Positions 54,299 to 63,867 of a stretch of DNA of 64,000 bases are shown here, in pieces; positions within the stretch are counted from its first letter, which is position 1; every line of letters starts with the position of its first letter. The notes under the pieces were generated by a model. It searched no databases. It worked only from the letters and a program-made list of their open reading frames with translations, and was not told the DNA's origin. The position numbers and the translations under genes were made by a program. Origin of the DNA: Paracoccus lichenicola (lineage in GTDB: Bacteria > Pseudomonadota > Alphaproteobacteria > Rhodobacterales > Rhodobacteraceae); the NCBI RefSeq assembly GCF_009708075.1, contig NZ_WMBT01000009.1, positions 94,044-158,043 of the forward strand. Direction: 5' to 3'.

Positions 54299-54786
54299 TT
54301 TCGCCTCGCCAGCGCCGCGATGCCGGCGCCCCAGATCATCAGAAAGCCCGCCCCGCAGATCGCCTGCACCACCGCGAGCGCCGGTCCCGGCCCGACCAGC
54401 CCGGCGACAAGCCCGGCCAGCAGCATCGCGGGCGCCACGGCCAGCAGCGCCCAGAACAGCGCCAGGCGCGAATCCTCTTGCGTCAGGTGCCAGGGGGTCA
54501 GCCGGGACAGCAGCGTCACCAGGGACGCGACCGCATAGGCCAGGACCGGCATCAGGAACATCACCGCCAGCAGCGCGCCCCCCATCCGTGCCTCGAACGG
54601 GACCGATGGGTCAAGCTGCGCCAGCCGCGCATGGGCGGGCGCCTGCGCGACCAGGAAGACCAGCATGGCGGCCATCAGCACCACCAGCTTGACCCGTTCA
54701 GGCATGGCGGAAAGGCCCCGCACCACCCGGCGCGGGGCCACCCAGCTTTGCAGCACGCGCGGGGCAATGCCGCCCGATGCCGTCAC
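54295..54786 (-). CDS. Second small membrane protein in the suf operon (YIP1-like)
   Basis: A 163-residue protein with four hydrophobic helices (LVVLMAAMLVFLVAQA, GALLAVMFLMPVLAYAVASL, LALFWALLAVAPAMLLAGLVAG, and VVQAICGAGFLMIWGAGIAAL). Start is GTG at 54786, GTGA overlapping the sufD stop; a longer frame is sufD shadow. It resembles the next protein in layout, suggesting a pair that works together, perhaps as a heteromer. Function unknown. Confidence 0.65.
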   Translation of the reverse strand: MTASGGIAPRVLQSWVAPRRVVRGLSAMPERVKLVVLMAAMLVFLVAQAPAHARLAQLDPSVPFEARMGGALLAVMFLMPVLAYAVASLVTLLSRLTPWHLTQEDSRLALFWALLAVAPAMLLAGLVAGLVGPGPALAVVQAICGAGFLMIWGAGIAALARRK

Positions 54787-56117
54787 TGAACCGCGTTCAG
54801 GGTCAGCCACAGGTCAAGCCGTTCATAGATGCAGTCGCGGATCCCTTCGTCCTCGACCTCGGCCAGGGCATCGGCCAGGAAGGACAGGACCAGGAACACG
54901 ATGGCGCGTTCACGCGGCACCCCGCGAGAGCGGAGATAGAACAACGCTTCCTCGTCGATCGCGCCGGTGGTCGAGCCGTGAGAGCATTTCACGTCGTCGG
55001 CATAGATTTCCAGTTCCGGCTTGGCGAGAAACTGGCTGCGTTCGTCCAGCAGCAGGGCCTGGCTGATCTGGTAGCCATCGGTCTTCTGCGCGCCGGGCTT
55101 GACCAGGATCTTGCCCTGGAACACGCCCGTGGCGCCGTTCTTCAGCACCTTCTTGAAGACCTGGCGGCTTTCGCAGCGTTCGGCCCCGTGGGTGATGAAG
55201 ACGGTGTCGTCCTGATGGAAGGGCGCCTTGCCGCCATCTCCCAGAACCGCCGCCGCGATATGGGCCACGGCGTCGTCGCCCGCGATGTCGATCACGGCCT
55301 CGTTGCGCATGGTCGTGCCGTTCACCGACAGGGTGAAGGACTTGAACTGCGCCCTGGCGGCAACACGGGCGAAGATGTGGCCGATGCCGACCTTGGCGTC
55401 GGCCGCGCGTTTCGACGCGACATGGTGGAAGCGCGCGCCGGGGGCGAGATCGACCTCGATCACGCCGTTCGACCGCGCGCCCGACATGCCGGTTTCCAGC
55501 AGCGTCAGTTCCGCGCCTTCCTCGACGCGGATGACGTGATGCCACACCGCGTCCGCGCTGTCCGAGGCGCGGCGGTGGATCACATGGACCGGCTTGGCGG
55601 GCGTCGCCGTCACGCGGATCAGCAGCCCGTCGTGCGCGGCGGCCGTGTTCAGCGTCGCGAAGGGCCGCTTGACCGGCTTCTGGCCCGCCGCTTCCAGCAC
55701 ACCGTAAAGATCCGCCGCCCAGCTTTCCGCCGCATCGGCCTGGGCCAGGGTGGCGATCTCAACACCCTCCAGCGCCAGGTCGTCCGAGGCCGCCTCGTCA
55801 AAGACGCCATCCACGAAGACCAGCGTCAGCTTGTCCAGCCCGTCGAACAGCGGCGTTTCCTGCGTATCCGGGACCGCCAGCGCGGCAGGCGCCGGGGCGT
55901 TGAAGGGACGCGGGTCGGTATAGCGCCAGTATTCGTCGCGCGGACCGGGCAGGCCCATGTCCTGCAACCGCGCCAGCGCATCGCGCCGCGCCGCTGCCGA
56001 GAAGCCGCCTTGCGGCAGGCTCAGCGCCGCCAAGCGCGCGTCAAGCACATTGGCGGGATGACGCGCGCCCTCGATCGTCGGGGTCTGGTCCTTTGCCTTG
56101 ACTGCCGTGTCCGCCAT
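54783..56117 (-). CDS. sufD: Fe-S cluster scaffold protein SufD
   Basis: A 444-residue SufD subunit of the SufBC2D scaffold, mostly beta-helix. Visible family text: DEYWRYTDPRPF near the N terminus and the C-terminal DVKCSHGSTTGAIDEEALFYLRSRG conserved with SufB. Together with SufB and SufC it builds clusters on the scaffold. The ATG at 56117 overlaps the sufC stop by one base (TGATG). Confidence 0.93.
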   Translation of the reverse strand: MADTAVKAKDQTPTIEGARHPANVLDARLAALSLPQGGFSAAARRDALARLQDMGLPGPRDEYWRYTDPRPFNAPAPAALAVPDTQETPLFDGLDKLTLVFVDGVFDEAASDDLALEGVEIATLAQADAAESWAADLYGVLEAAGQKPVKRPFATLNTAAAHDGLLIRVTATPAKPVHVIHRRASDSADAVWHHVIRVEEGAELTLLETGMSGARSNGVIEVDLAPGARFHHVASKRAADAKVGIGHIFARVAARAQFKSFTLSVNGTTMRNEAVIDIAGDDAVAHIAAAVLGDGGKAPFHQDDTVFITHGAERCESRQVFKKVLKNGATGVFQGKILVKPGAQKTDGYQISQALLLDERSQFLAKPELEIYADDVKCSHGSTTGAIDEEALFYLRSRGVPRERAIVFLVLSFLADALAEVEDEGIRDCIYERLDLWLTLNAVQ

Positions 56118-56872
56118 CAGCCGGCCTCCGCCAGCAGGTCGCCATAGCCTTCTTCCTCGACCTGCAAGGCCAGTTCCGGCCCGCCGGTCTTCAGGATCCG
56201 GCCATTCGCCATGATATGCACCACGTCCGGCTGGATGTGGTTCAGCAGGCGCTGGTAATGCGTGATCACCAGAAAGCTGCGGTCGGGGCTGCGCAGCGCG
56301 TTCACGCCGTCCGACACCAGCCGCATCGCGTCCACGTCCAGGCCCGAATCCGTTTCGTCCATGATGCACATGCGCGGTTCCAGCATGGCCATCTGCAGGA
56401 TCTCGTTGCGCTTCTTTTCCCCGCCGGAAAAGCCCACGTTGACCGGGCGCTTCAGCATGTCGGGGCTGATATGCAGGTCGGCGGCCTTGGCGCGCACCAG
56501 CTTGAGGAAATCGCCCGAGGACAGTTCCTCCTGCCCGCGCGCCTTGCGCTGCGCGTTCACGGCGGTGCGCAGGAAGGTCATGTTGCCGACGCCGGGGATT
56601 TCCACCGGATACTGGAAGGCCAGGAACAGGCCGGCGGCCGCGCGCTCCTCGGGTTCCATGTCCAGCAGGCTTTCGCCGTTCAGCGTAGCGGACCCTTCCG
56701 TCACCTCGTAACCGTCGCGGCCCGACAGGACATAGGACAGCGTGGACTTGCCCGACCCGTTCGGCCCCATGATCGCATGGACCTGACCGGCCGGAACCTC
56801 GAGGCTGAGGCCCTTGAGGATCTGCTTGTCCTCGCTTTCAAGTTTCACATGCAGGTTGTCGATTTTCAGCAT
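56117..56872 (-). CDS. sufC: Fe-S assembly ATPase SufC
   Basis: A 251-residue ABC-type ATPase of the SUF scaffold. Walker A is GPNGSGKST, the signature FSGGEKKRNEI is SufC-typical, and Walker B is IMDETDSGLDVD. The ATG at 56872 is preceded by GAGGAAAAG; a longer upstream open frame reads into the intergenic spacer. Sixty bases separate it from sufB; no gene is evident in the spacer. Confidence 0.95.
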   Translation of the reverse strand: MLKIDNLHVKLESEDKQILKGLSLEVPAGQVHAIMGPNGSGKSTLSYVLSGRDGYEVTEGSATLNGESLLDMEPEERAAAGLFLAFQYPVEIPGVGNMTFLRTAVNAQRKARGQEELSSGDFLKLVRAKAADLHISPDMLKRPVNVGFSGGEKKRNEILQMAMLEPRMCIMDETDSGLDVDAMRLVSDGVNALRSPDRSFLVITHYQRLLNHIQPDVVHIMANGRILKTGGPELALQVEEEGYGDLLAEAG

Positions 56873-56931
56873 CTTTTCCTCATCGGATGGTGGCGGCGGT
56901 GCCTGCGGCACCATCATCAGTTCATGCGGCC

Positions 56932-58452
56932 TCAGCCGACCGAGCCTTCCAGCGAAATGGCGACCAGCGCCTGCGCCTCCATGGCGAACTCCATGGGCAG
57001 GGCCTGCAACACCTCGCGGCAGAAGCCGTTGACGACCAGGGCCACGGCTTCTTCCTCGTCCATGCCGCGCGACCGGCAATAGAACAGCTGGTCGTCATCG
57101 ACCTTGGAAGTCGTGGCCTCGTGTTCCACGCGGCTCGAGGTGTTCTTGACCTCGATATAGGGCACGGTATGCGCCCCGCACTGATCGCCGATCAGCAGGC
57201 TGTCGCACTGGGTATAGTTGCGGCTGTTGGTGGCGCGCGGGTGCATCGTCACCAACCCGCGATAGGTGTTCTGGGCGCGGCCTGCCGAGATCCCCTTGGA
57301 CACGATGCGCGACCGGGTGTTGCGGCCCAGATGGATCATCTTTGTGCCGGTGTCGGCCTGCTGCATGTTGTTGGCGATGGCGATGGAATAGAACTCGCCC
57401 TGGGATTCGTCGCCACGCAGGATGCAGGACGGGTATTTCCAGGTGATCGCGGACCCGGTTTCGACCTGCGTCCACATCACCTTGGCGCGGGCCTCGCGGC
57501 AGTCGGCGCGCTTGGTGACGAAGTTGTAGATGCCGCCCCGGCCTTCCTCGTCGCCCGGATACCAGTTCTGGACGGTGGAATACTTGACCTCGGCATCCTC
57601 CAGCACGACAATTTCTACGACCGCCGCGTGCAACTGGTGGGTGTCGCGCTTGGGCGCGGTGCAGCCTTCCAGATAGCTGACATGGCTGCCCTTGTCGGCG
57701 ATGATCAGGGTGCGCTCGAACTGCCCGGTGTTTTCGGCGTTGATGCGGAAATAGGTGGACAATTCCATCGGGCAGCGGACGCCCTTGGGAATATAGACGA
57801 ACGACCCGTCGGAAAACACCGCGCTGTTCAGCGTCGCGAAATAGTTGTCCGACTGCGGCACGACGGACCCAAGGTATTTCTTCACCAGCTCGGGATGCTC
57901 GCGGATCGCCTCGGAGATCGAGCAGAAGATCACGCCCGCCTTGGCCAGTTCGTCCTTGAAGGTCGTGCCCACCGACACGCTGTCGAAAACGGCATCGACG
58001 GCCACGCGGCGGCCATCGGCGCGACCATCCTCGGTCGTCTCGACCCCGGCAAGGATCAGTTGCTCCTTCAGCGGGATGCCCAGCTTTTCATAGGTCGCCA
58101 GCAGCTTGGGATCGACCTCGTCCAGGGACTTGGGCTTGACCGCCATGCTTTTCGGGCGGGCATAGTAATACTGGTCCTGATAGTCGATCACCGGATAGTT
58201 CAGCATCGCCCATTTCGGTTCCGTCATGGTCAGCCAGCGGCGATAGGCTTCCAGCCGCCATTCCGTCATCCATTCCGGCTCGTTGTTCTTGGCCGAGATC
58301 AGGCGGACGATGTCTTCGTTCAGCCCCTTGGGGGCATAGTCCATCTCGATCTCGGTATCCCAGCCGTATTTGTAGCTGCCCATGTTCTGCACGGCTTCGA
58401 CCGTTTCGCGGTCAACGCCCTCGCGCACGTCAAGATCGGTGGTAGCGTTCAT
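56932..58452 (-). CDS. sufB: Fe-S cluster scaffold protein SufB
   Basis: A 506-residue SufB, the subunit that accepts sulfur and holds the nascent cluster. Family text: [63 protein letters not shown] with a conserved Cys, and the C-terminal [21 protein letters not shown] and [10 protein letters not shown]. The start at 58452 follows AGGACAAGGG. It sits directly after a cysteine desulfurase gene, 31 bases away. Confidence 0.96.
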   Translation of the reverse strand: MNATTDLDVREGVDRETVEAVQNMGSYKYGWDTEIEMDYAPKGLNEDIVRLISAKNNEPEWMTEWRLEAYRRWLTMTEPKWAMLNYPVIDYQDQYYYARPKSMAVKPKSLDEVDPKLLATYEKLGIPLKEQLILAGVETTEDGRADGRRVAVDAVFDSVSVGTTFKDELAKAGVIFCSISEAIREHPELVKKYLGSVVPQSDNYFATLNSAVFSDGSFVYIPKGVRCPMELSTYFRINAENTGQFERTLIIADKGSHVSYLEGCTAPKRDTHQLHAAVVEIVVLEDAEVKYSTVQNWYPGDEEGRGGIYNFVTKRADCREARAKVMWTQVETGSAITWKYPSCILRGDESQGEFYSIAIANNMQQADTGTKMIHLGRNTRSRIVSKGISAGRAQNTYRGLVTMHPRATNSRNYTQCDSLLIGDQCGAHTVPYIEVKNTSSRVEHEATTSKVDDDQLFYCRSRGMDEEEAVALVVNGFCREVLQALPMEFAMEAQALVAISLEGSVG

Positions 58453-58483
58453 CCCTTGTCCTTCCTCGGGCCGGGCCTGCCGC

Positions 58484-59524
58484 CTAGCCGTTCCGTTCGC
58501 GCCAACGTGAATACGCGCTTTCCCACGCATCCGCAAATCGGTTCACCTGATCGTCGCCCATATCAGGGCTTATCGAGATCCGAATTGCCGATTGCGCGGC
58601 CTTGTCGTCGAAACCCATGGCCTGCAGAACGCCGCTGGCGCGGACCTTGCCCGACGAACAGGCCGACCCGGCCGAGATCGCGAAGCCCGCCAGATCCATC
58701 TGCATGACCTGGGTTTCACCCTTCCAGCCCGATGTAAGAAGGCAGGTCGTGTTCGGCAAGCGCCTGGTGCCCTTTCCGGCAACGATTGCGCCCGGCGCCG
58801 CGGCCAGCAGCCGGTCTTCCAACGCATCGCGGCGGGCGGCGACCTGATCCCACAGTCCCGCCTCGAGTTCACGCTGCGCGGCGGTCGCGGCGGCGGCAAA
58901 GCCCAGGATGCCCAGCAGGTTCTCGGTCCCGCCCCTGCGGCCCTGTTCCTGGCCCCCGCCCCGGATCAGCGCGGGCACGTCGGTGCCGCGCCTGACCACC
59001 AGCGCGCCGATCCCCTTGGGGCCGCCCAGCTTGTGCGCGCTGACGAAACCGGCGGTGATGCCCAGCCAGTTGAAGGCGAAGGGCACCTTGCCGAAGGCCT
59101 GCGTCAGGTCGCTGGACGCCAGGCCCTGCGGCAAGTCCTGGATCACGCCTGTTTCATTGTTCGCCAGTTGCAAGCTGGCCTGCGCGGGGTCCGGCACCGT
59201 GACGATGCCGTCCCTGTCCACCGCCAGATCCCCTTCGCACCAGACCTTGACCGCGCTGTGTTCGACCGGCGCGCAATGAATGCCCCTGCCCGCCAGCACC
59301 ATCGCCGCAGCCTCGGTCGTGCCCGAGGTGAAGATCACGTCCGCGCCCTCGGCGCCCAAGGCCGCCGCCAGTTCCTCGCGCGCGCGTTCCATCGCCATCT
59401 TGGCCGCGCGCCCTTCGGTATGGACGGAGGAGGGGTTGCCCACGATCTCCATCCCCTCGCGCATCGCGGCCTTGGCTTCCTCGCGCAGGGGGGTGGTGGC
59501 GTTCCAGTCCAGATACGTCCTCAT
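58484..59524 (-). CDS. Second cysteine desulfurase (NifS/IscS-like, group I)
   Basis: A 346-residue PLP-dependent desulfurase, shorter than canonical IscS (about 400). The PLP lysine is Lys165 in [16 protein letters not shown] and the active cysteine is in [17 protein letters not shown], a long mobile loop of the group I kind. The region before the lysine is divergent from IscS ([19 protein letters not shown]). It begins with ATGA overlap at the coaBC end. With sufS at the other end of the run, the operon encodes two desulfurases of different classes. No IscR-type regulator is adjacent, unlike in many Rhodobacterales. Confidence 0.88.
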   Translation of the reverse strand: MRTYLDWNATTPLREEAKAAMREGMEIVGNPSSVHTEGRAAKMAMERAREELAAALGAEGADVIFTSGTTEAAAMVLAGRGIHCAPVEHSAVKVWCEGDLAVDRDGIVTVPDPAQASLQLANNETGVIQDLPQGLASSDLTQAFGKVPFAFNWLGITAGFVSAHKLGGPKGIGALVVRRGTDVPALIRGGGQEQGRRGGTENLLGILGFAAAATAAQRELEAGLWDQVAARRDALEDRLLAAAPGAIVAGKGTRRLPNTTCLLTSGWKGETQVMQMDLAGFAISAGSACSSGKVRASGVLQAMGFDDKAAQSAIRISISPDMGDDQVNRFADAWESAYSRWRERNG

Positions 59525-60753
59525 CCGATCGCCCCCGCGATCCTTTGCGCCAGCCTGCGGGCGACGGCGTCCTTGGCCATGCGCGGCCATTCCTCGGCGC
59601 CCTCCTCGGTGATGACGGTCACGGCGTTTTCCGTGCCGCCCATGATGCCGGTGCCCTCGCTGACATCGTTCGCCACGATCCAGTCGCAGCCCTTGCGCAG
59701 GCGCTTGTCGGTGGCGTGGGCGATCACGTCGTTGGTTTCCGCCGCGAAGCCCACCACCAGCCGGGGGCGACGGCTTTCCGCCAGGCTGATCCAGGCGAGG
59801 ATGTCGGGGTTCTCGGTCATCTCCAGCACGGGGGCCTTGCCGGTGCCGTCCTTCTTCATCTTCCTGGCCGACGAGTTGCGGATCCGCCAATCTGCCACCG
59901 CCGCCGCCATCACCGCCGCGTCGGCAGGCAGCGCGGCCTCCACCGCGTCGCGCATCTGCCGGGCGGTCTGGACGCGGATCACCTCGACGCCCTCGGGCGG
60001 GGGAACCTCGGCCGGGCCGGTGACGAAGCTGACGCGCGCGCCCATGTCGCGCAGCGCCGCCGCAATCGCCGTCCCTTGCGCGCCCGAGGACCGGTTGGCG
60101 ATGTATCGCACCGGGTCGATGGGTTCATGCGTCGGACCCGAGGTCACGATCACATGCCGCCCCGACAGCGCGCCCGTACGGACCTGCGCCTCGGGCAGCA
60201 GCTTCAGCGGCTGCGGGGTCAGTTCGTCGCGGATGGCCTGGACGATCGCTTCGGGTTCGGACATGCGGCCAGTGCCGTATTCGCCGCAGGCCATGTCGCC
60301 GTCCTCGGGTCCGACGAACCCGATGCCGTCGTCGCGCAAAGTCCGCAGGTTCCGCTGCGTCGCCGGATGGTGCCACATGCGCACGTTCATCGCGGGCGCG
60401 ACCAGCACCCGCTTGTCGGTCGCCAGCAGCAGGGTGGACGCCAGGTCGTCCGCCAACCCATGCGCCATCTTGGCCAGCAGGTCGGCGGTCGCGGGCGCCA
60501 CCACGATCAGGTCGGCGTTGCGGGACAATTGGATGTGGCCGATCTCGGCCTCGGACGCGATGTCCCACAGGCTGTCATGCGCGGCCTCTCCGGCCAGCAC
60601 GGACAGGGTCATGGCGGTGGTGAACTGCGCCCCCGCCTGCGTCAGCACCGGGGTCACGGCGGCGCCCTCGGCGCGCAGCAGCCGGATCAGCGCCGGGGCC
60701 TTCATGGCCGCGATGCCGCCGCCCACGATCAGCAGGATGCGTTTTCCGTTCAT
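59521..60753 (-). CDS. coaBC: Bifunctional phosphopantothenoylcysteine decarboxylase/synthetase
   Basis: A 410-residue fusion for two coenzyme A steps. The N-terminal CoaC flavin domain has GGGIAAMKAPALIR, the PAMNVRMW motif and the catalytic cysteine in ACGEYGTGRM; the C-terminal CoaB ligase has VTSGPTHEPIDPVRYIANRSSG and AAVADWR. The start at 60753 follows AAGGGG. Its stop overlaps the desulfurase start by four bases. It is divergent from comM across 126 bases that hold a CtrA-type box. Confidence 0.94.
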   Translation of the reverse strand: MNGKRILLIVGGGIAAMKAPALIRLLRAEGAAVTPVLTQAGAQFTTAMTLSVLAGEAAHDSLWDIASEAEIGHIQLSRNADLIVVAPATADLLAKMAHGLADDLASTLLLATDKRVLVAPAMNVRMWHHPATQRNLRTLRDDGIGFVGPEDGDMACGEYGTGRMSEPEAIVQAIRDELTPQPLKLLPEAQVRTGALSGRHVIVTSGPTHEPIDPVRYIANRSSGAQGTAIAAALRDMGARVSFVTGPAEVPPPEGVEVIRVQTARQMRDAVEAALPADAAVMAAAVADWRIRNSSARKMKKDGTGKAPVLEMTENPDILAWISLAESRRPRLVVGFAAETNDVIAHATDKRLRKGCDWIVANDVSEGTGIMGGTENAVTVITEEGAEEWPRMAKDAVARRLAQRIAGAIG

Positions 60754-60823
60754 CTCGACCCCTTGGCGAACCGCATCAAAGACATAGCCGTCCCGCCCCC
60801 CGGTCGCAAGCAATCGCCGCCCG

Positions 60824-60840
60824 TTAACCTTTCCTTAAAC
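60824..60840. promoter_or_regulatory. CtrA-type box upstream of comM
   Basis: TTAACCTTTCCTTAAAC fits the full CtrA consensus TTAA-N7-TTAA(C). It lies 40 bases before the comM start, in the gap shared with coaBC. In Rhodobacter-type bacteria the CtrA regulon includes competence genes needed to receive gene-transfer-agent DNA, comM among them (from memory). ChpT, which relays phosphate to CtrA, is also in this window. Confidence 0.65.
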
Positions 60841-60879
60841 CGGTCCCGTTAACCATCCTCGGAACGCAAAGGGGAAGCC

Positions 60880-62394
60880 ATGGTCGCAATCGCCTATTCC
60901 GTCGCCTTCGAGGGGATCGAGGCGCGGCTGGTCGAGGTTCAGTGTTCCGTCGCGGCGGGCCTGCCGGGCTTCGCCATCGTGGGCCTGCCCGACAAGGCCG
61001 TCAGCGAGGCGCGCGAGCGGGTGAAGGCCGCTTTCGGTGCCTTGTCCATCGCCATGCCGAACCGCCGCCTGACGGTGAACCTGTCCCCCGCCGACCTGCC
61101 CAAGGAGGGGTCGCATTTCGACCTGCCCATCGCGCTCGCGATCCTGGCCGCGCTGGAGATCATCCCCGGCGAGGAACTGTCGCGCTGCGTGGCCCTGGGG
61201 GAACTGGCGCTGGACGGGCGGCTGGTGGCGGTGACGGGCGCCCTGCCCGCCGCCATGGCCGCGGCCGAGGATGACCGGGCGCTGATCTGTCCCCGCGCCT
61301 GCGGACCCGAGGCCGCCTGGGTCGATGCCGTCCCGGTCCTGGCCCCCGCCACGCTGCGCGAGGTGATCGACCACCTGACCGACCGCGCGCCCATCGCCCG
61401 CGCGCAGCCCGGCATGATCGACGGCGCCGTGGCGCGGGGTTGCCTGTCCGAGGTCAAGGGCCAGGAACGCGCCAAGCGCGCTCTGGAAATCGCCGCCGCA
61501 GGCCGCCATCACCTGCTGATGGTCGGTCCCCCCGGCGCGGGCAAGTCCATGCTGGCCGCCCGCCTGCCCGGCCTGATGCCGCCCCTTGGCGCGGCCGAGG
61601 CGCTGGAAACATCCATGATCCATTCGCTGGCGGGCACCCTGGACGACGGCGGCATATCGCGCCGCGCGCCCTTCCGCGAACCGCACCACACCGCGTCCAT
61701 GGCCGCCATCGTCGGCGGCGGACGCGGCGCGAAACCGGGCGAGATCAGCCTGGCCCATAACGGCGTCCTGTTCATGGACGAATTCCCCGAATTTCCCCGG
61801 CAGGTTCTGGAAACCCTGCGCCAGCCGATCGAAACGGGCGAGGTCGTGGTGGCCCGCGCCAATGCCCATATCCGCTATCCCTGCCGCTTCCTGCTGATCG
61901 CCGCCGCCAATCCCTGCCGCTGCGGCTATCTGGCCGATGCCGCCCGCGCCTGTTCGCGCGCGCCGACCTGCGGGGGAGACTACATGGGCAAGATTTCCGG
62001 CCCGCTGATGGACCGCTTCGATCTGCGGCTGGAGGTTCCGGCGGTCAGCTTCCTGGACCTGGAACTGCCCTCGGGTGGGGACACCTCGGCGCAGATCGCG
62101 GCGCGGGTTGCGGCGGCCCGCGACGTGCAGGCCGCGCGGTTCCGCGACCATCCGCAGGTCCGCGTGAATGCCGAGGCCTCGGGCAGCCTGCTGGACCGGA
62201 TCGCCGCGCCGGACGAGGAAGGCCGGGCGCTGATCCTGAAGGCATCCGAACGCCTGGGCCTGACTGCGCGCGGCTATCACCGCATCCTGCGCACCGCGCG
62301 CACCATCGCCGACCTGGCCGGGTCCGTGTCCGTCCGCGCGCCGCACCTGGCCGAGGCGATCAGCTATCGCCTGCCCTTCGTCGCGGGCGGTTGA
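60880..62394 (+). CDS. comM: YifB/ComM family Mg-chelatase-like AAA ATPase
   Basis: A 504-residue AAA+ protein. The N-terminal domain is the S5-like ChlI fold (VQCSVAAGLPGFAIVGLPDKAVSEARER), the ATPase core has Walker A GPPGAGKSM and Walker B VLFMDEFPEF, and a cysteine-containing insertion (AANPCRCGYL, PTCGG) resembles a zinc site. ComM is a helicase-like factor that extends recombination branches during DNA uptake. A CtrA-type box lies upstream. Confidence 0.92.
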   Translation: MVAIAYSVAFEGIEARLVEVQCSVAAGLPGFAIVGLPDKAVSEARERVKAAFGALSIAMPNRRLTVNLSPADLPKEGSHFDLPIALAILAALEIIPGEELSRCVALGELALDGRLVAVTGALPAAMAAAEDDRALICPRACGPEAAWVDAVPVLAPATLREVIDHLTDRAPIARAQPGMIDGAVARGCLSEVKGQERAKRALEIAAAGRHHLLMVGPPGAGKSMLAARLPGLMPPLGAAEALETSMIHSLAGTLDDGGISRRAPFREPHHTASMAAIVGGGRGAKPGEISLAHNGVLFMDEFPEFPRQVLETLRQPIETGEVVVARANAHIRYPCRFLLIAAANPCRCGYLADAARACSRAPTCGGDYMGKISGPLMDRFDLRLEVPAVSFLDLELPSGGDTSAQIAARVAAARDVQAARFRDHPQVRVNAEASGSLLDRIAAPDEEGRALILKASERLGLTARGYHRILRTARTIADLAGSVSVRAPHLAEAISYRLPFVAGG

Positions 62395-62463
62395 GGGCGG
62401 CGGCTGATTGCGCGTCCTGCAAGGCGGGGCTATGGCGGGCCGACCCTGACGACGGACCCGACC

Positions 62464-63861
62464 ATGCCCCCACGCAGCGCCCGGATCGGCGGCATCCTGA
62501 CCGCCCTCGCCCTGCTGGCGACGATCCCGCATGAATACGGCGCGGGCCAAGGCTTTGCCCTTGTCGCGGCGGTTCTGCTGATCGGCGCCCTGGCGCTGTT
62601 CTCGCTGACGGCGAAGCTGTCGCGGCTGGCCTTTGTCGCGGTGGGCATCGCGCTGGCGGCCTGGGCCGCCGCGACGCGGCCCGACTGGGCGCAGGCCACG
62701 CTGACGGCGCTGACGCGCGGCGGATTCATCATCGCGCTGTTCGCCTCCCTCTCTGCCCTGCGCAGCGCCGCCATCGGATCGCAGGCGATCCTGGACTGCG
62801 GGCGCTTCCTGGCGCGCCAGCCGCCGGGGCGGCGCTATCTGGCGCTGACGGTCGGCGGGCACCTGTTCGGGCTGATCCTGCTTTACGGATCCATCTCGCT
62901 GCTAGGCGGGCTTGCCGCCGAAAGCACCGCGAACGAGGCGGACCAGGAACTGCGCCGCCACCGGCTGCGGCGGATGCTGGTGGCGATCCAGCGGGGCTTC
63001 GCCTCGACACTGTGCTGGTCGCCCATGGCGCTGTCGATGGCCGTCACCCTGTCGGTCGTGCAGGGCGCGTCCTGGCCCGGCGCGGTCGGGCTGTGCCTGG
63101 TCAGTTCCGTTCTGATGATCGGCATCGGCTGGGCTTTGGACGCGGTGTTCAAGCCGACCCTGCGCACCCCGCCCCCGCCGCGCGCGGTTGAGACCGACCG
63201 CTGGCTGGCCCGCCTGCGCCCGCTGCTGGTGCTGCTGGGCATCGTCGTGGGCGGGGTCTTCGCGCTGCACCTGGCGACCGGCGTCGTCGTCACCGGCGCG
63301 GTGATGACCGTGGTGCCGCTGGTCGCGATGGCCTGGATCCTGATCCTGCCGCCCCTGCCCGGCGAACGCGCGGCCACCCTGGGCGCGCGCATGGGCCAGT
63401 TCGCCACGCGCGATCTGGCGGGCTATCGCGGGGAAATCATCCTGCTGTTCATGGCGGGCTTCATCGGCAGCCTGGGATCATGGCTGCTGGTGCCGATCAT
63501 GCAGGCGCACGGCCCGGACCTGTCGGCGGTGCCGCCGCTGCTGATCCTGGCCGCGCTTGTCTGGATCATCCCGCTGACCGGACAGATCGGCATGAACCCG
63601 ATCCTGGCCGTATCGCTGCTGGTGCCGCTGCTGCCCGCGCCTGCGGCCCTGGGCATCCACCCGACGGCCATGGTCGTGGCCATCACCGGCGGTTGGGCGA
63701 TCAGCGGCAACACATCGCCCTTCACCGCATCGGTCCTGCTGGTCGGCAAGCTGGGCGGGGTCGAGGCGCGCCATGCCGGGACGCGGTGGAACGGGCTTTA
63801 CGCGGTGGCCGCGGGCGCGGCGCTGACCCTGTGGGTGCTGATCGCCGCGGCCCTGCTCTAG
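62464..63861 (+). CDS. Polytopic membrane protein of unknown function
   Basis: A 465-residue protein with about eleven or twelve hydrophobic segments and a cytoplasmic loop near residues 155-175 rich in Arg/Glu (NEADQELRRHRLRRML). Text such as ITGGWAISGNTSPFTASVLLVG resembles the substrate-site hairpins of ion-transporter superfamily carriers (dicarboxylate or Na+/H+ antiporter-like), but I cannot name a family. It follows comM by 69 bases and converges on the biotin-carrier gene. Transport of an anion is a guess from topology. Confidence 0.7.
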   Translation: MPPRSARIGGILTALALLATIPHEYGAGQGFALVAAVLLIGALALFSLTAKLSRLAFVAVGIALAAWAAATRPDWAQATLTALTRGGFIIALFASLSALRSAAIGSQAILDCGRFLARQPPGRRYLALTVGGHLFGLILLYGSISLLGGLAAESTANEADQELRRHRLRRMLVAIQRGFASTLCWSPMALSMAVTLSVVQGASWPGAVGLCLVSSVLMIGIGWALDAVFKPTLRTPPPPRAVETDRWLARLRPLLVLLGIVVGGVFALHLATGVVVTGAVMTVVPLVAMAWILILPPLPGERAATLGARMGQFATRDLAGYRGEIILLFMAGFIGSLGSWLLVPIMQAHGPDLSAVPPLLILAALVWIIPLTGQIGMNPILAVSLLVPLLPAPAALGIHPTAMVVAITGGWAISGNTSPFTASVLLVGKLGGVEARHAGTRWNGLYAVAAGAALTLWVLIAAALL

Positions 63862-63867
63862 GCGCGC

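Noticed and set aside
60835..62862. 675-codon open frame antisense to comM
   Set aside because: Gly/Arg/Gln-rich shadow without family resemblance; comM is well supported on the other strand.
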